Of a stretch of 64,000 bases of DNA, positions 31,742 through 40,165 are shown in pieces (positions within the stretch are counted from its first letter, which is position 1; each line of letters starts with the position of its first letter). The position numbers and the translations under genes were made by a program. The stretch spans positions 2,728,001-2,792,000 of the forward strand of contig NC_007973.1 of assembly GCF_000196015.1 (NCBI RefSeq). The letters are read 5' to 3'. Source of the stretch: Cupriavidus metallidurans CH34. Its GTDB lineage: Bacteria > Pseudomonadota > Gammaproteobacteria > Burkholderiales > Burkholderiaceae. Under the pieces are notes generated by a model, which was not told where the DNA came from, searched no databases, and was given only the letters and a program-made list of their open reading frames with translations.

Positions 31742-32716
31742 ATGATCCGCAAGAGATGGACGTGCATGCTGGCGCTGGCGCTGGTGCTGGTGAGCCAGTC
31801 GGCTTCGGCACAGCCCACCTACCCGACCCGGCCGATCAGCTTCGTGCTGCCCTTTTCCGCAGGCGGCGCCGCTGACACTGTCTCTCGCATGCTTGCCGAG
31901 GAAATGAGCAAGCGCCTGGGCCAGCCGATCATCGTCGAGAACCGTCCGGGTGCCGCCGGCGTCATCGGCACAAACGTTGCAGCCAAGGCTCCGGCCGACG
32001 GCTACACCGTATTGCTGACACTGACGCAGGCGATCCTCACCAACCAGTTTCTGTTCACCAAGCTTCCCTACGATCCCCGCAAGGAACTGGCCTTCGTCAC
32101 CGAGGTCTGCGGCGGTTCCGTCCTTCTTGTGGTCAATCCCCGCATACCAGCAAAGGACGTCAGCGAACTGCTCAACTGGGCCGCCAACAACCGCGCCTCA
32201 TTCGGCTCGTGGGGTACGGGCTCCTACGGACACCTCACCAGTGCCTACCTGAACCGCTCACGCAAGATCGACCTCACCCATGTCGCCTACAAGGGCGAAG
32301 CACCGATGATCCAGGACCTGGTGGGCGGGCAGATCGACATCGCCTTCGTTACCGCGTTCTCGGCCAAGCCCTTTATCGACTCGGGCAAGCTGCGTGTTCT
32401 GGCGGTGACGGGTGAGCGGCGCCTGCCCGCCCTGCCCAATGTGCCGACGCTGGCTGAAGCCGGGCTGACAGATCCGGAATTCCAGTCAACGGGCAAACTC
32501 ATCATGATGGTGCCCGCCGGCACCCCCGCGCCAATCGTCGAACGCATCGAGAGTGCGGCACGCGCCGTGATCGGCACCGAAGCGATCCGCAACCGCATGC
32601 GCGGCATCGGCATGGAGCCGATCGGCAACAGCAGCAGGCAGGCGCTGGCCAATTATGAGGCGATGTATCCGGTGCATCAGCGGCTCGTTCAGTTGACCGG
32701 CGCGAAGCTGGACTGA
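31742..32716 (+). CDS. Bug/TctC family periplasmic solute-binding protein
   Basis: 324 aa with a signal peptide (MIRKRWTCMLALALVL ... ASA-QPTYP). Family hallmarks: YPTRPISFVLPFSAGGAADTVSR, the GAAGVIGTNVAAKAPADGYT loop and the domain-2 segment HVAYKGEAPMIQDLVGGQIDIAF. These receptors bind carboxylates for TTT transporters or act as orphan sensors; no tctAB membrane genes are nearby. Located just before the racemase gene, so it may capture the substrate acid or signal its presence. Confidence 0.92.
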   Translation: MIRKRWTCMLALALVLVSQSASAQPTYPTRPISFVLPFSAGGAADTVSRMLAEEMSKRLGQPIIVENRPGAAGVIGTNVAAKAPADGYTVLLTLTQAILTNQFLFTKLPYDPRKELAFVTEVCGGSVLLVVNPRIPAKDVSELLNWAANNRASFGSWGTGSYGHLTSAYLNRSRKIDLTHVAYKGEAPMIQDLVGGQIDIAFVTAFSAKPFIDSGKLRVLAVTGERRLPALPNVPTLAEAGLTDPEFQSTGKLIMMVPAGTPAPIVERIESAARAVIGTEAIRNRMRGIGMEPIGNSSRQALANYEAMYPVHQRLVQLTGAKLD

Positions 32717-32804
32717 CGCCTCTCCCGCGCTGCTGCTCGCCCGGGACCGTCCCGGGCCGCAAGACCACTTTCCCGTACTCCGCACCGACGCCACCCCGCC
32801 CCAC

Positions 32805-32821
32805 CTCCCCAATGCGGGGAG
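32805..32821. promoter_or_regulatory. Candidate operator upstream of the racemase
   Basis: CTCCCCAATGCGGGGAG: a 6-bp inverted repeat with 5-nt centre. It has the same layout as the two ACAD-promoter sites and lies 109 bp before the racemase start. Confidence 0.5.
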
Positions 32822-32929
32822 GCCGGTCGGGCGCCAACGCGCCCTAAGCTTGGCTGGCCTGCCGTCCGGCACCGGCGCCGCAGCGACTGACACGTGCCAG
32901 CGGCTTCACCTCGGAGAACGAAGAACATC

Positions 32930-34051
32930 ATGCTGTCTGGCATCAGGATTGTGGAAATCTGTGGGATCGGCCCGGGCCCGTTTTGCGCAATGCACCTTGC
33001 GGACCTCGGCGCGGACGTGATTGCGATAGAGCGCACGGCCTCCGGAGAGTCCGGCGCTCCGGCAGACGGCAGCGTGCTCAATCGCGGCAAGCGTTCAGTG
33101 GTTGCCGACCTGAAGACGGCCGAAGGCCGGGAGCTGGTGCTGCGCCTGATCGAAGATGCGGATGCGCTGATCGAAGGCATGCGTCCGGGCGTCATGGAGC
33201 GCCTCGGGCTCGGGCCTGACGTGCTCCAGCAGCGCAACCCCCGCCTGGTCTACGGCCGCATGACAGGCTGGGGCCAGTACGGTCCACTGGCACAAGCTGC
33301 CGGGCACGACAACAACTACATTTCGCTCTCAGGCGCGCTCTACTACAATGGCGCCCCTTCCGAGCCGCCCTCCTCGGCCATCACACTGGTCGGTGATGTG
33401 GGCGGCGGCGCGCTCTACCTCGCAATTGGCCTGCTGTCCGGCATCCTGAACGCACGCGCGACCGGCAAGGGTACGGTGGTCGATGCGGCCATCACCGATG
33501 GCTCGGCCCACATGCTGCAACTACTGCTTGCCACGCGCAAGAAGGGCCTGGTGACGGGCGTGCGTGGCCAGAACGTTCACGACAGCTCGCACTTCTTCGC
33601 CACCTATCGTTGCGCCGACGGCCACTTTGTCACGCTGGGCGCGCTTGAGCCGCAGTTCTATGCCTTGCTGCTGCAAAAGCTCGGCCTGGCCGAGGACCCG
33701 CGCTTCGCCCGGCAATGGGATCGCCAACGCTGGCCGGAACTGCATCGCCACTTTGCCGAGCTGTTTGCCAGCAGGACGCGTGCGGAATGGTGCGCGCTGC
33801 TCGAGAACACGGATGTCTGCTTCGGGCCGGTACTGAGCCCCGAAGAAGCCGCGGCGCATCCGCACAACGTCGCTCGCGGCGTGTACTTCGAAAGCGACAG
33901 ACAACTGCAGGCTGCGCCGGCACCGCGCTTCGACGGCCAGGCCCGGCGACCGGGGCCGATACCGACGCCCGGCCAGCATACGGAAGAGATCGCGGCCATC
34001 CTTGCCGGCAAGGATGCGCACGGGCTATGGCATTCCCCCCGTGCAGGCTGA
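32930..34051 (+). CDS. Alpha-methylacyl-CoA racemase (CoA-transferase family III fold)
   Basis: 373-aa CaiB/BaiF-fold protein. With the ATG at 32930, His126 (AAGHDNNYISLSGALY), Asp156 (LVGDVGGGALYLA) and Glu240 (GALEPQFYALLL) fall at the positions of His126, Asp156 and Glu241 of Mycobacterium tuberculosis MCR, as I recall that enzyme. These are the racemase acid/base residues, so racemisation of 2-methylacyl-CoA is more likely than CoA transfer. It would convert (2R)- to (2S)-methyl branched acyl-CoA, which acyl-CoA dehydrogenases require. The Zn-ribbon gene follows after 13 bp. Confidence 0.85.
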   Translation: MLSGIRIVEICGIGPGPFCAMHLADLGADVIAIERTASGESGAPADGSVLNRGKRSVVADLKTAEGRELVLRLIEDADALIEGMRPGVMERLGLGPDVLQQRNPRLVYGRMTGWGQYGPLAQAAGHDNNYISLSGALYYNGAPSEPPSSAITLVGDVGGGALYLAIGLLSGILNARATGKGTVVDAAITDGSAHMLQLLLATRKKGLVTGVRGQNVHDSSHFFATYRCADGHFVTLGALEPQFYALLLQKLGLAEDPRFARQWDRQRWPELHRHFAELFASRTRAEWCALLENTDVCFGPVLSPEEAAAHPHNVARGVYFESDRQLQAAPAPRFDGQARRPGPIPTPGQHTEEIAAILAGKDAHGLWHSPRAG

Positions 34052-34064
34052 CCGGAGCCACCGC

Positions 34065-34814
34065 ATGCGCCGCAGCACATACGCGGACAGTGCACGGGAT
34101 TGCGCCACGGCGCAACGCGGGCGCCTGCAGCCCCGGCTGTCCGCGCTGATCGCCGAAGTACGCGCGCTGCGTCGCGAGCTCGAACTTATGCTGGCGCTGT
34201 ACGCGATGCCCGATCCCCGCGAGGTGATGGCATGCCGCGCGCAACTGCTCGACCAATGGATCCAGCAGGCGCAGGGCCGGCGGCAGCTGGTCTGCCTGGC
34301 CTGCGCGGCCGAAGAAGGGGTACTCACCCGGCACCATCTGGAGCTTGGCCAGCAGACCGCGTCGACCACATCCGACCGCGCGCTGCGCGCCTTGTACTGG
34401 GCAAGTGTCCAGCGCTGGAGTCGCCTGCCTGTTGCTGGCCAGCCCCGAACGAGCGCACCCGTGGTGCGGCGATACGCCTCGAAGATCGTGGCAGCCGATA
34501 TGTGCGAGAAGTGCTGTGAACTCAGGCATGACGCCAGGCGCTTCGCTCCGCACGAGGCACTGGCCCCACTGGCCCCACTGGCCCTTGAGCACGACGAGAT
34601 GCACCGGACTGACCAGGCAGTGACGATGTCCCGGTATGACTGCATGGCCTGCGCTACGCGGTGGGTTCGACGGGTCTTGCCATGGGAGCCGTTTGTCTCC
34701 TGGAGCGTCGTGCAGTCCGATGTTGCTTCGGCTGCGACGCCGCCGGGCCCTCTTCACGCGCTGACCGCAATGGCAGTGGGTAAGCATTCCGGCCTCGTGC
34801 CATCCAGCCTGTAG
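34065..34814 (+). CDS. Unrecognised protein with three Cys-x-x-Cys pairs
   Basis: 249 aa, start chosen at ATG 34065 because GGAG sits 7 nt before it, right after the racemase stop. A basic, helix-forming N-terminal half (SALIAEVRALRRELELML) precedes three CxxC pairs: CLAC, CEKC and CMAC, the last in YDCMACATRWVRRVLPW, which looks like a zinc ribbon. No family recognised. The position after the racemase suggests a cluster-specific regulator or scaffold, but this is guesswork. The tail after about residue 225 is low-quality sequence. Confidence 0.55.
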   Translation: MRRSTYADSARDCATAQRGRLQPRLSALIAEVRALRRELELMLALYAMPDPREVMACRAQLLDQWIQQAQGRRQLVCLACAAEEGVLTRHHLELGQQTASTTSDRALRALYWASVQRWSRLPVAGQPRTSAPVVRRYASKIVAADMCEKCCELRHDARRFAPHEALAPLAPLALEHDEMHRTDQAVTMSRYDCMACATRWVRRVLPWEPFVSWSVVQSDVASAATPPGPLHALTAMAVGKHSGLVPSSL

Positions 34815-35332
34815 AGCACAACAACCCGGTCCAGCCCCCTTCCGTCACCACACCGCGAAGAAAACAAAAAAAACCGGCCAACGGGCCGGCATGAAAATAC
34901 CTGCCGGCAAGGACACCCGACAGGCGTGGAGAAGGAACAGAACCAGCGGGACGGCGCGCCACGCGCGTCGACGCTCCGTGCACTGGCAGCCAGTTCGACA
35001 CCAGCGTAGCGGCTCAACCCGACTTTGGCGCCACCCCTGAAGGGTAGTCGCCGACAACCCCGTATTGCACGGAGATGGCACACCGCTGCCGCGCAGCGTC
35101 CACCGAGAGCATCAGGGTCAATACGGATGGGTAGTGCGCGAATACGACACGCTGGCCATTTGGAGTGGTCTTCCTCGCCGCGCTTCTGCGCTCTACTTTG
35201 CCTGCGCTAGCTGCCACGACCTGCAACAGGCAGCACAGGCACGCGCCCGAGAAACAGCGCGACCGGACGGGCCGGAACCACACCTCGTGTACCTGCCGCC
35301 GGAATCCAAAAACGATACGGAGACCCTCAAGC
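34815..35332. other. Intergenic region upstream of the porin
   Basis: 518 bp. It contains a terminator-like hairpin oriented leftward (34866-34890) and a pseudo-palindrome match CACCCCTGAAGGGTAGTC at 35032-35049. The porin promoter should be between there and 35333. No credible protein gene; short frames on both strands have no family features. Confidence 0.5.
34866..34890 (-). terminator. Orphan leftward intrinsic terminator
   Basis: CCGGCC, 4-nt loop, GGCCGG; read leftward the stem is followed by an uninterrupted run of eight T. No leftward gene lies to its right, so it may end an unannotated small RNA. Confidence 0.55.
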
Positions 35333-36481
35333 ATGAAAAGGAAGTTCCTGACCCTGGCGGCATTGGCGCCTGCTGCAGTCACTGCCCATGCGCAGACCAG
35401 CGTGACGCTTTACGGAGTGATTGACGGATCCGTCGAGTACGTCAACCGCGTGGCCGCTGGCGCGGCCACGCCCACGCAGGGCGGCAGCCGCTTCGGCATG
35501 CCGAGCGTTGGCGGCCTGTCCGCCTCGCGCTGGGGCCTGCGCGGCGTGGAAGACCTGGGTGCCGGCAACTCGGCGATGTTCGTGCTGGAAAGCGGCTTCC
35601 AGTGGGATTCCGGAGCCCTGCAAAGCGCCCCGCTGTTCAACCGCCAGTCCTACATCGGCTTGCAGAACAAGGAATACGGCAAGCTCAGCTTCGGGCGTCA
35701 GTACACTTCTTTCTTCGATGGCATGGCCAACTTCGCGCCGCTGCGCTTTGCCGCCACCTACGAACCGGGGATCTGGTGGATGGGCCTGAACTACCGCGAA
35801 GACAATATGGTCAAGTACACCGGCCAGTTCGGACCGCTGCAGGCCGTGGGCCACTTCTCGTTCGGTACCGGCACGGCAGTGCAGAACGCCAACATCGTGT
35901 TGGCCAACGGCGGCGTGGGTGAAACACCGGGTAATTTCACCGACAACACCGCCTACGGCGGTTCGCTGATGTACCTGGACAGCAGCGGCCTGGGATTCTC
36001 AGTTGCCGCGGACATCTGGCGCCCGGCCGCCGTAACGGGCCAACCGGGCAGGGTGAACAAGTATGGCGCCGCCGCGCTCTACAACACCGGGCCGTTCAAG
36101 TTCACGGCGGGGTACCGCTACAACAAGGGCGAGTTCTCCAATGGCGCCACCGTGCTGCGTGACGACTACTGGTGGGCCGGCATCAACTACCAGGCAACGC
36201 CCGCGCTGGGCCTGTCGTTGGCGTACTACTACGCGGACATCAAGAGCGCACGCACTGCGGCCACGTCGCCGGAGACCAACCCGGCAAATATGCAGCAGGT
36301 CAGCTTCATTGCCGACTACAACTTCAGCAAGCGTACGGACGTGTACCTGTCCGTTGGCTATGCCCACAACGGTGGGTTGAGCTTCGACAGCACCGCCACT
36401 GCCTTTGCGTTCAAGTACCCGACCATGACCGGTCAGCAAAATATGGTCGGCGTGACGGTGGGCGTACGCCAGGTCTTCTGA
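35333..36481 (+). CDS. Outer-membrane porin, Gram-negative type
   Basis: 382-aa general porin. Signal peptide MKRKFLTLAALAPAAVTAHA, then QTSVTLYGVIDGSVEY, the first strand of betaproteobacterial porins. Alternating beta-strand pattern throughout, constriction-loop-like region around LRFAATYEPG, and a C-terminal strand ending in VGVRQVF with the terminal Phe needed for BAM assembly. ATG 35333 has GGAG upstream. It probably admits the acid substrate of the cluster; a match to the cluster operator lies about 285 bp upstream. Confidence 0.93.
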   Translation: MKRKFLTLAALAPAAVTAHAQTSVTLYGVIDGSVEYVNRVAAGAATPTQGGSRFGMPSVGGLSASRWGLRGVEDLGAGNSAMFVLESGFQWDSGALQSAPLFNRQSYIGLQNKEYGKLSFGRQYTSFFDGMANFAPLRFAATYEPGIWWMGLNYREDNMVKYTGQFGPLQAVGHFSFGTGTAVQNANIVLANGGVGETPGNFTDNTAYGGSLMYLDSSGLGFSVAADIWRPAAVTGQPGRVNKYGAAALYNTGPFKFTAGYRYNKGEFSNGATVLRDDYWWAGINYQATPALGLSLAYYYADIKSARTAATSPETNPANMQQVSFIADYNFSKRTDVYLSVGYAHNGGLSFDSTATAFAFKYPTMTGQQNMVGVTVGVRQVF

Positions 36482-36554
36482 CACAAGACGGCGGGCACCC
36501 GATACGCCGGACACTTTCGTCCGGCGTCCGGTACGCGGGATTTCCCGCTACCCG

Positions 36555-36574
36555 CTACCCGATTATGGGGGGTC
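36555..36574. promoter_or_regulatory. Candidate operator upstream of DUF2889 gene
   Basis: CTACCCGATTATGGGGGGTC, a variant of the cluster pseudo-palindrome, 60 bp before the DUF2889 start. Confidence 0.45.
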
Positions 36575-36633
36575 GCAGAGCAGGCACGTGCGTACATCAT
36601 CCTCTCAGGATGAGCAAGCCTGAAGGACAACGC

Positions 36634-37206
36634 ATGGAACCAGAGACTCCGAACCAGCCGGAACGCACGCTGCGGCATACCCGCCAGATCCTTTGCCGCG
36701 GCTACCTGCGCGACGACGGCCTGTACGACATCGAGGCCGAACTGCATGACATCTCCCCAGTGCCGACCGAACTGCCTTTCATCGCGCTTCCGGCCGGTGG
36801 ATCCATCCACCAGATGCGCCTGACCATGACGATCGACGCGGAACTGGTGATCCGGCACATGTCGGCCCGTACCGATACCGGCCCCACGCCCTACTGCGCC
36901 GAGATCAACGCGGCCTATGCGGTGCTGGAGGGACTGCGTGTCGGCAGCGGCTTCCGGCAGGAGGCAAAGGCGCGCCTGGGTGGCGCCAGGGGCTGCACAC
37001 ACCTAACCGAACTGCTGGGCCCGCTCGCCACCACCGCCATGCAGACGATCATGTCCATGCAGCGCGAGACCACGCCCTGGCACGCGCGGCTGGAAGGCGA
37101 CGCCCCCATACTCCAACCCTGGGTACTGGGCACCTGCCACGCCTATCGCCTCGACGGCGAAGCCGCCAAGGTCATCTGGCCGATCGACCGCCGCGCGCGC
37201 AAGTAG
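36634..37206 (+). CDS. DUF2889 family protein
   Basis: 190 aa. The core RQILCRGYLRDDGLYDIEAELHD, then HQMRLTMTIDAELVI and TPYCAEI, matches DUF2889 as I know it, a family of unknown function found in several actinobacterial and proteobacterial catabolic loci. No signal peptide or membrane segment. ATG 36634 chosen over 36610 because AAGGA is 6 nt upstream. It follows the porin by 152 bp and has its own operator-like site, so it belongs to the acyl-CoA cluster by context. Confidence 0.75.
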   Translation: MEPETPNQPERTLRHTRQILCRGYLRDDGLYDIEAELHDISPVPTELPFIALPAGGSIHQMRLTMTIDAELVIRHMSARTDTGPTPYCAEINAAYAVLEGLRVGSGFRQEAKARLGGARGCTHLTELLGPLATTAMQTIMSMQRETTPWHARLEGDAPILQPWVLGTCHAYRLDGEAAKVIWPIDRRARK

Positions 37207-37218
37207 GCCGGACCGCCT

Positions 37219-37237
37219 GACTACCCACTTCGCGGAG
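37219..37237. promoter_or_regulatory. Candidate cluster operator, downstream of DUF2889
   Basis: Read on the minus strand: CTCCGCGAAGTGGGTAGTC, matching the right half-site GGGTAGTC of the ACAD site exactly and the left half with one change. Confidence 0.45.
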
Positions 37238-37461
37238 GGCTGCCATGCCCTGCCGCCGTGATCATGCCTGCGTGCGATGCCCGTGACGGGGCGCCATTGC
37301 CATCCAATCCGGCCCGTCCCGAGAGCCCAGTAGAGATAGCCGAGGCGGTGCGCCCAGCCGCGGGCTGCTACCAGCACGCTTGGCGCCGACGACGATGCGC
37401 AGGCGTTGGCATTGTTCTTGCGTGTCACCGCCGGATAGATACTCCCCATTTCTGCCGAAGC

Positions 37462-37492
37462 AAAAAAGAAGGGCCCGTTCCTTCACGGGCCC
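37462..37492 (-). terminator. Orphan leftward intrinsic terminator
   Basis: GGGCCCGT (37471-37478), 6-nt loop, ACGGGCCC (37485-37492); read leftward it is followed by TTCTTTTTTG. An 8-bp stem plus U-tract with no leftward protein gene feeding it. Confidence 0.65.
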
Positions 37493-37850
37493 AAGAGTCT
37501 CTCCTCGGTGCCCTGCTCGCAAGGCACGGCTGAAGAATAGCCATTCGGCTGAGCCACAAGAAGTCGGATAACTCCGTAAGGGAAAGCCCCCGTCAACGCG
37601 GGTTGGGTCGAAGCGTTGCGTTACGGGGACGCCGCCATTGCGTAGCACACGTCTGCCGGCGTTTGCAGTTGTGTCACCGCCGCCCCCCGTGGAACAATCA
37701 GCGCCATCGGAAACATCCGATCGCACAACAAGAAGCAGCACCACGAAGCACGACAGAGCCGGACCGATCCGGCCAATTGGTGATCGGCGGATGGCCAGGG
37801 CGGCCAGCGCCGCCACGGTTATTTCTGACTAATTTTCGACGGGTGTCATC

Positions 37851-38783
37851 ATGACCAATTCGGGCCTGCCACGCCGCGCCTCGTTCGGGGGCGTCGCGTC
37901 TGTCTTCCTTTCCCTTGCCGCATTGCTGACGCCGGCCGCCATCCCGGCGGCGCAGGCGGCATCCAGTCCGGTTATCCAGCGCATCCAGCAGACCGGCACG
38001 ATCCGCATCGCGCACCGCGAAAGCTCCGTGCCGTTCTCGTTCATTGCCGACGGCAAGCCGGTCGGGTACGCCGTCGATCTGTGCCTGAAGGCGGCTGACG
38101 CCGTGCGCGCCCAACTGAAAATGCCGCAGTTGCGCGTGGAGTGGGTGCCCGTGACGCCGGCCACGCGCATCCCGGCCATCGTCGATGGCAAGGCCGATCT
38201 GGAATGCGGGTCGACCACCAACAATCGCGAGCGTCGCGAACAGGTCGCCTTCACGATCCCACACTACATCGCCGGCAGCCGCATGCTTGTCAAGTCGGAT
38301 TCCGGCATCCGCCGCTGGAGCGACCTGCGCGGCAAGACCGTCGTCTCCACCACCGGCACCACGCCGCTGGCCATGATCCGCAAGATGGATGAGTCCGGCG
38401 CGATGGGCTGGAAGGTCCTGGAGGCCAAGGACCATGCCGAGGCGTTCGCGATGGTGGAATCGGGCCGCGCCGATGCGTTCGTGATGGACGACGTGCTGCT
38501 GTTCGGCCTGCGCGCAAACGCGAAGAACCCGGCTTCGCTGGCGGTGACCGGCGACCTGCTGACGATCGAACCCTACGCGATCATGCTGTCGAAGCAGGAC
38601 GCCGAGTTCAAGAAGATCGTCGACAAGGCCCTGGTCAACGCGATCTATGACCAGGAAACCCAGAAGCTCTACCGCAAGTGGTTCCAGCAGCCGATCCCGC
38701 CCCATGGGATCACGCTGGATATTCCGATGAGCTACCTGCTGCGGGACTCGTTCAAGTTCCCGAGCGACAAGGTGGCGGATTGA
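37851..38783 (+). CDS. ABC amino-acid binding protein (glutamate/aspartate type)
   Basis: 310-aa periplasmic binding protein, family 3. Signal peptide to about residue 36 (PAAQAASS). GTIRIAHRESSVPFSFIADG, GKPVGYAVDLC, ECGSTTNN, then GKTVVSTTGTTPL: the pattern of GltI. No permease or ATPase genes are adjacent, so it may share a transporter encoded elsewhere. Confidence 0.9.
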   Translation: MTNSGLPRRASFGGVASVFLSLAALLTPAAIPAAQAASSPVIQRIQQTGTIRIAHRESSVPFSFIADGKPVGYAVDLCLKAADAVRAQLKMPQLRVEWVPVTPATRIPAIVDGKADLECGSTTNNRERREQVAFTIPHYIAGSRMLVKSDSGIRRWSDLRGKTVVSTTGTTPLAMIRKMDESGAMGWKVLEAKDHAEAFAMVESGRADAFVMDDVLLFGLRANAKNPASLAVTGDLLTIEPYAIMLSKQDAEFKKIVDKALVNAIYDQETQKLYRKWFQQPIPPHGITLDIPMSYLLRDSFKFPSDKVAD

Positions 38784-38810
38784 GGCGCTGACGCCGACCA
38801 CCGGTCTTGC

Positions 38811-38842
38811 TCCTCTCTCCCACTTGCGGGAGAGGGGAGAAA
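38811..38842. repeat. REP-like intergenic hairpin, copy 3
   Basis: TCCTCTCTCCCACTTGCGGG followed by AGAGGGGAGA; pairs as CTCTCCC/GGGAGAG. Third copy of the intergenic hairpin, after the binding-protein gene. Confidence 0.55.
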
Positions 38843-38915
38843 ACAGAACACCACTCCGGTCATCCCGTGCGAAGATACCGCCCGTTGCCCTCGGGCCCGC
38901 ACCGCACGACCCACC

Positions 38916-40103
38916 ATGACCGCAGCCCCCCTCAAGCTGTCCGACCTGTCCGTTTCCACCACGGTGGCCGGGCTGATCGCCATGCTGACCGGCTACACCA
39001 GTTCGCTGGTGCTGATGATCCAGGCCGGACAAGCCGCGCACCTGACCGATGCCCAGATATCGTCCTGGATCTGGGCGCTATCGATCGGCATGGGTGTCAC
39101 CACGCTCGGACTATCGCTGCTAATGCGGGTGCCGATCGTGATTGCATGGTCCACGCCCGGGGCGGCGCTGCTGATCGCATCCCTGCCCGGCGTGCCCTAC
39201 CCGGAAGCGATTGGCGCGTTCCTGATGGCGGCCCTGCTAATGACGGCGGCCGGCCTGACCGGCTGGTTCGACAAGCTCATGAAGGCGCTACCGGCCAGCA
39301 TCGCTTCGGCCTTGCTGGCCGGCATCCTGTTCCGCATCAGCGTCGACGTATTCGTCCAGGCCCAGCACCAAACGCTGCTATTACTGGTGATGTTCGCCGT
39401 CTACCTGTTTGGACGGCGCTGGTGGCCGCGTTATGCGGTGCCCGGTGTGCTGGTGATCGGCGTGGCGCTGGCCGGCGTACTCGGCCAATTGCACTTCGAG
39501 CAGTTTCACTTCGCCGTAACCATGCCGGTCTGGACCGCACCTGCGTTCTCGGTATCGGCATTCGTCAGCATTGCCGTGCCGCTGTTCATCGTGGCGCTGG
39601 CGTCCCAGAACATCCCTGGGCTGGCCGTGCTGCGTGCCGATGGCTACCACGTGCCGGCCAGTCCGCTGATTGCGGTCACGGGCGTGGCGTCGGCCATCCT
39701 GGCGCCGTTCGGATCGCACGGTATCAATCTGGCGGCCATCACGGCCGCGATCTGCACCGGCCCGCAGGCTGACGCCGATCCGCGCCGCCGCTACATGGCC
39801 GCCGTGGTCTGCGGTATCGGCTACCTGGTCATGGGCATCATGGCAGCCAGCATCGCCGCATTGTTCGCGGCCTTCCCAAAGGCGCTGGTGGTGGCCGTCG
39901 CCGCCTTTGCGCTGCTTGGCTCGATCGCCAATGGGCTGACGGTGGCCATGCAGACGCCGGTCGAACGGGAATCGGCCCTGCTGACGTTCATGATCACGGC
40001 GTCCGGCATGACGCTGGCAGGCGTCGGCTCGGCGTTCTGGGGCGTGGTGGGCGGCATGCTCGCGCTGCTGGTGCTCAAGCCGCGCGAGCCAAAGTCCGCT
40101 TGA
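38916..40103 (+). CDS. benE: BenE family benzoate/H+ symporter
   Basis: 395-aa membrane protein with about 11-12 helices. Family segments: GYTSSLVLMIQAGQAA, WSTPGAALL, ALASQNIPGLAVLRADGY and FGSHGINLAAITAAICTG, the BenE signature region. Benzoate import is the named family activity; no benzoate degradation genes are in the window, so the substrate is inferred by family only. It ends just before three 11-12-bp tandem units TGATSGTCGCC (40102-40135). Confidence 0.88.
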   Translation: MTAAPLKLSDLSVSTTVAGLIAMLTGYTSSLVLMIQAGQAAHLTDAQISSWIWALSIGMGVTTLGLSLLMRVPIVIAWSTPGAALLIASLPGVPYPEAIGAFLMAALLMTAAGLTGWFDKLMKALPASIASALLAGILFRISVDVFVQAQHQTLLLLVMFAVYLFGRRWWPRYAVPGVLVIGVALAGVLGQLHFEQFHFAVTMPVWTAPAFSVSAFVSIAVPLFIVALASQNIPGLAVLRADGYHVPASPLIAVTGVASAILAPFGSHGINLAAITAAICTGPQADADPRRRYMAAVVCGIGYLVMGIMAASIAALFAAFPKALVVAVAAFALLGSIANGLTVAMQTPVERESALLTFMITASGMTLAGVGSAFWGVVGGMLALLVLKPREPKSA

Positions 40104-40135
40104 TGGTCGCCTGATCGTCGCCTGATGGTCGCCGG
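40102..40135. repeat. Three tandem 11-12-bp units
   Basis: TGATGGTCGCC, TGATCGTCGCC, TGATGGTCGCC in succession, the first overlapping the benE stop codon. Looks like slippage. Confidence 0.7.
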
Positions 40136-40165
40136 GCAACGGCCCAAGCTCAAAGACCCGATCTG

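Larger units (their letters stand above)
37207..37850. other. Intergenic region with candidate leftward small RNA
   Basis: 644 bp without a convincing protein gene. Near the left edge lies GACTACCCACTTCGCGGAG (37219-37237), the reverse complement of the cluster site. A leftward intrinsic terminator occupies 37462-37492. The stretch to its right (about 37493-37640) could encode a small RNA. The promoter of the binding-protein gene at 37851 is presumably in the AT-richer final 80 bp. Confidence 0.45.

Noticed and set aside
35014..35382. Leftward 122-codon frame upstream of the porin
   Set aside because: Overlaps the porin start region, with no recognised domain or ribosome site; it could have fed the orphan terminator but evidence is lacking.
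37262..37816. Leftward 184-codon frame in the intergenic region
   Set aside because: It runs through a strong terminator hairpin, lacks a ribosome site and has no family features.
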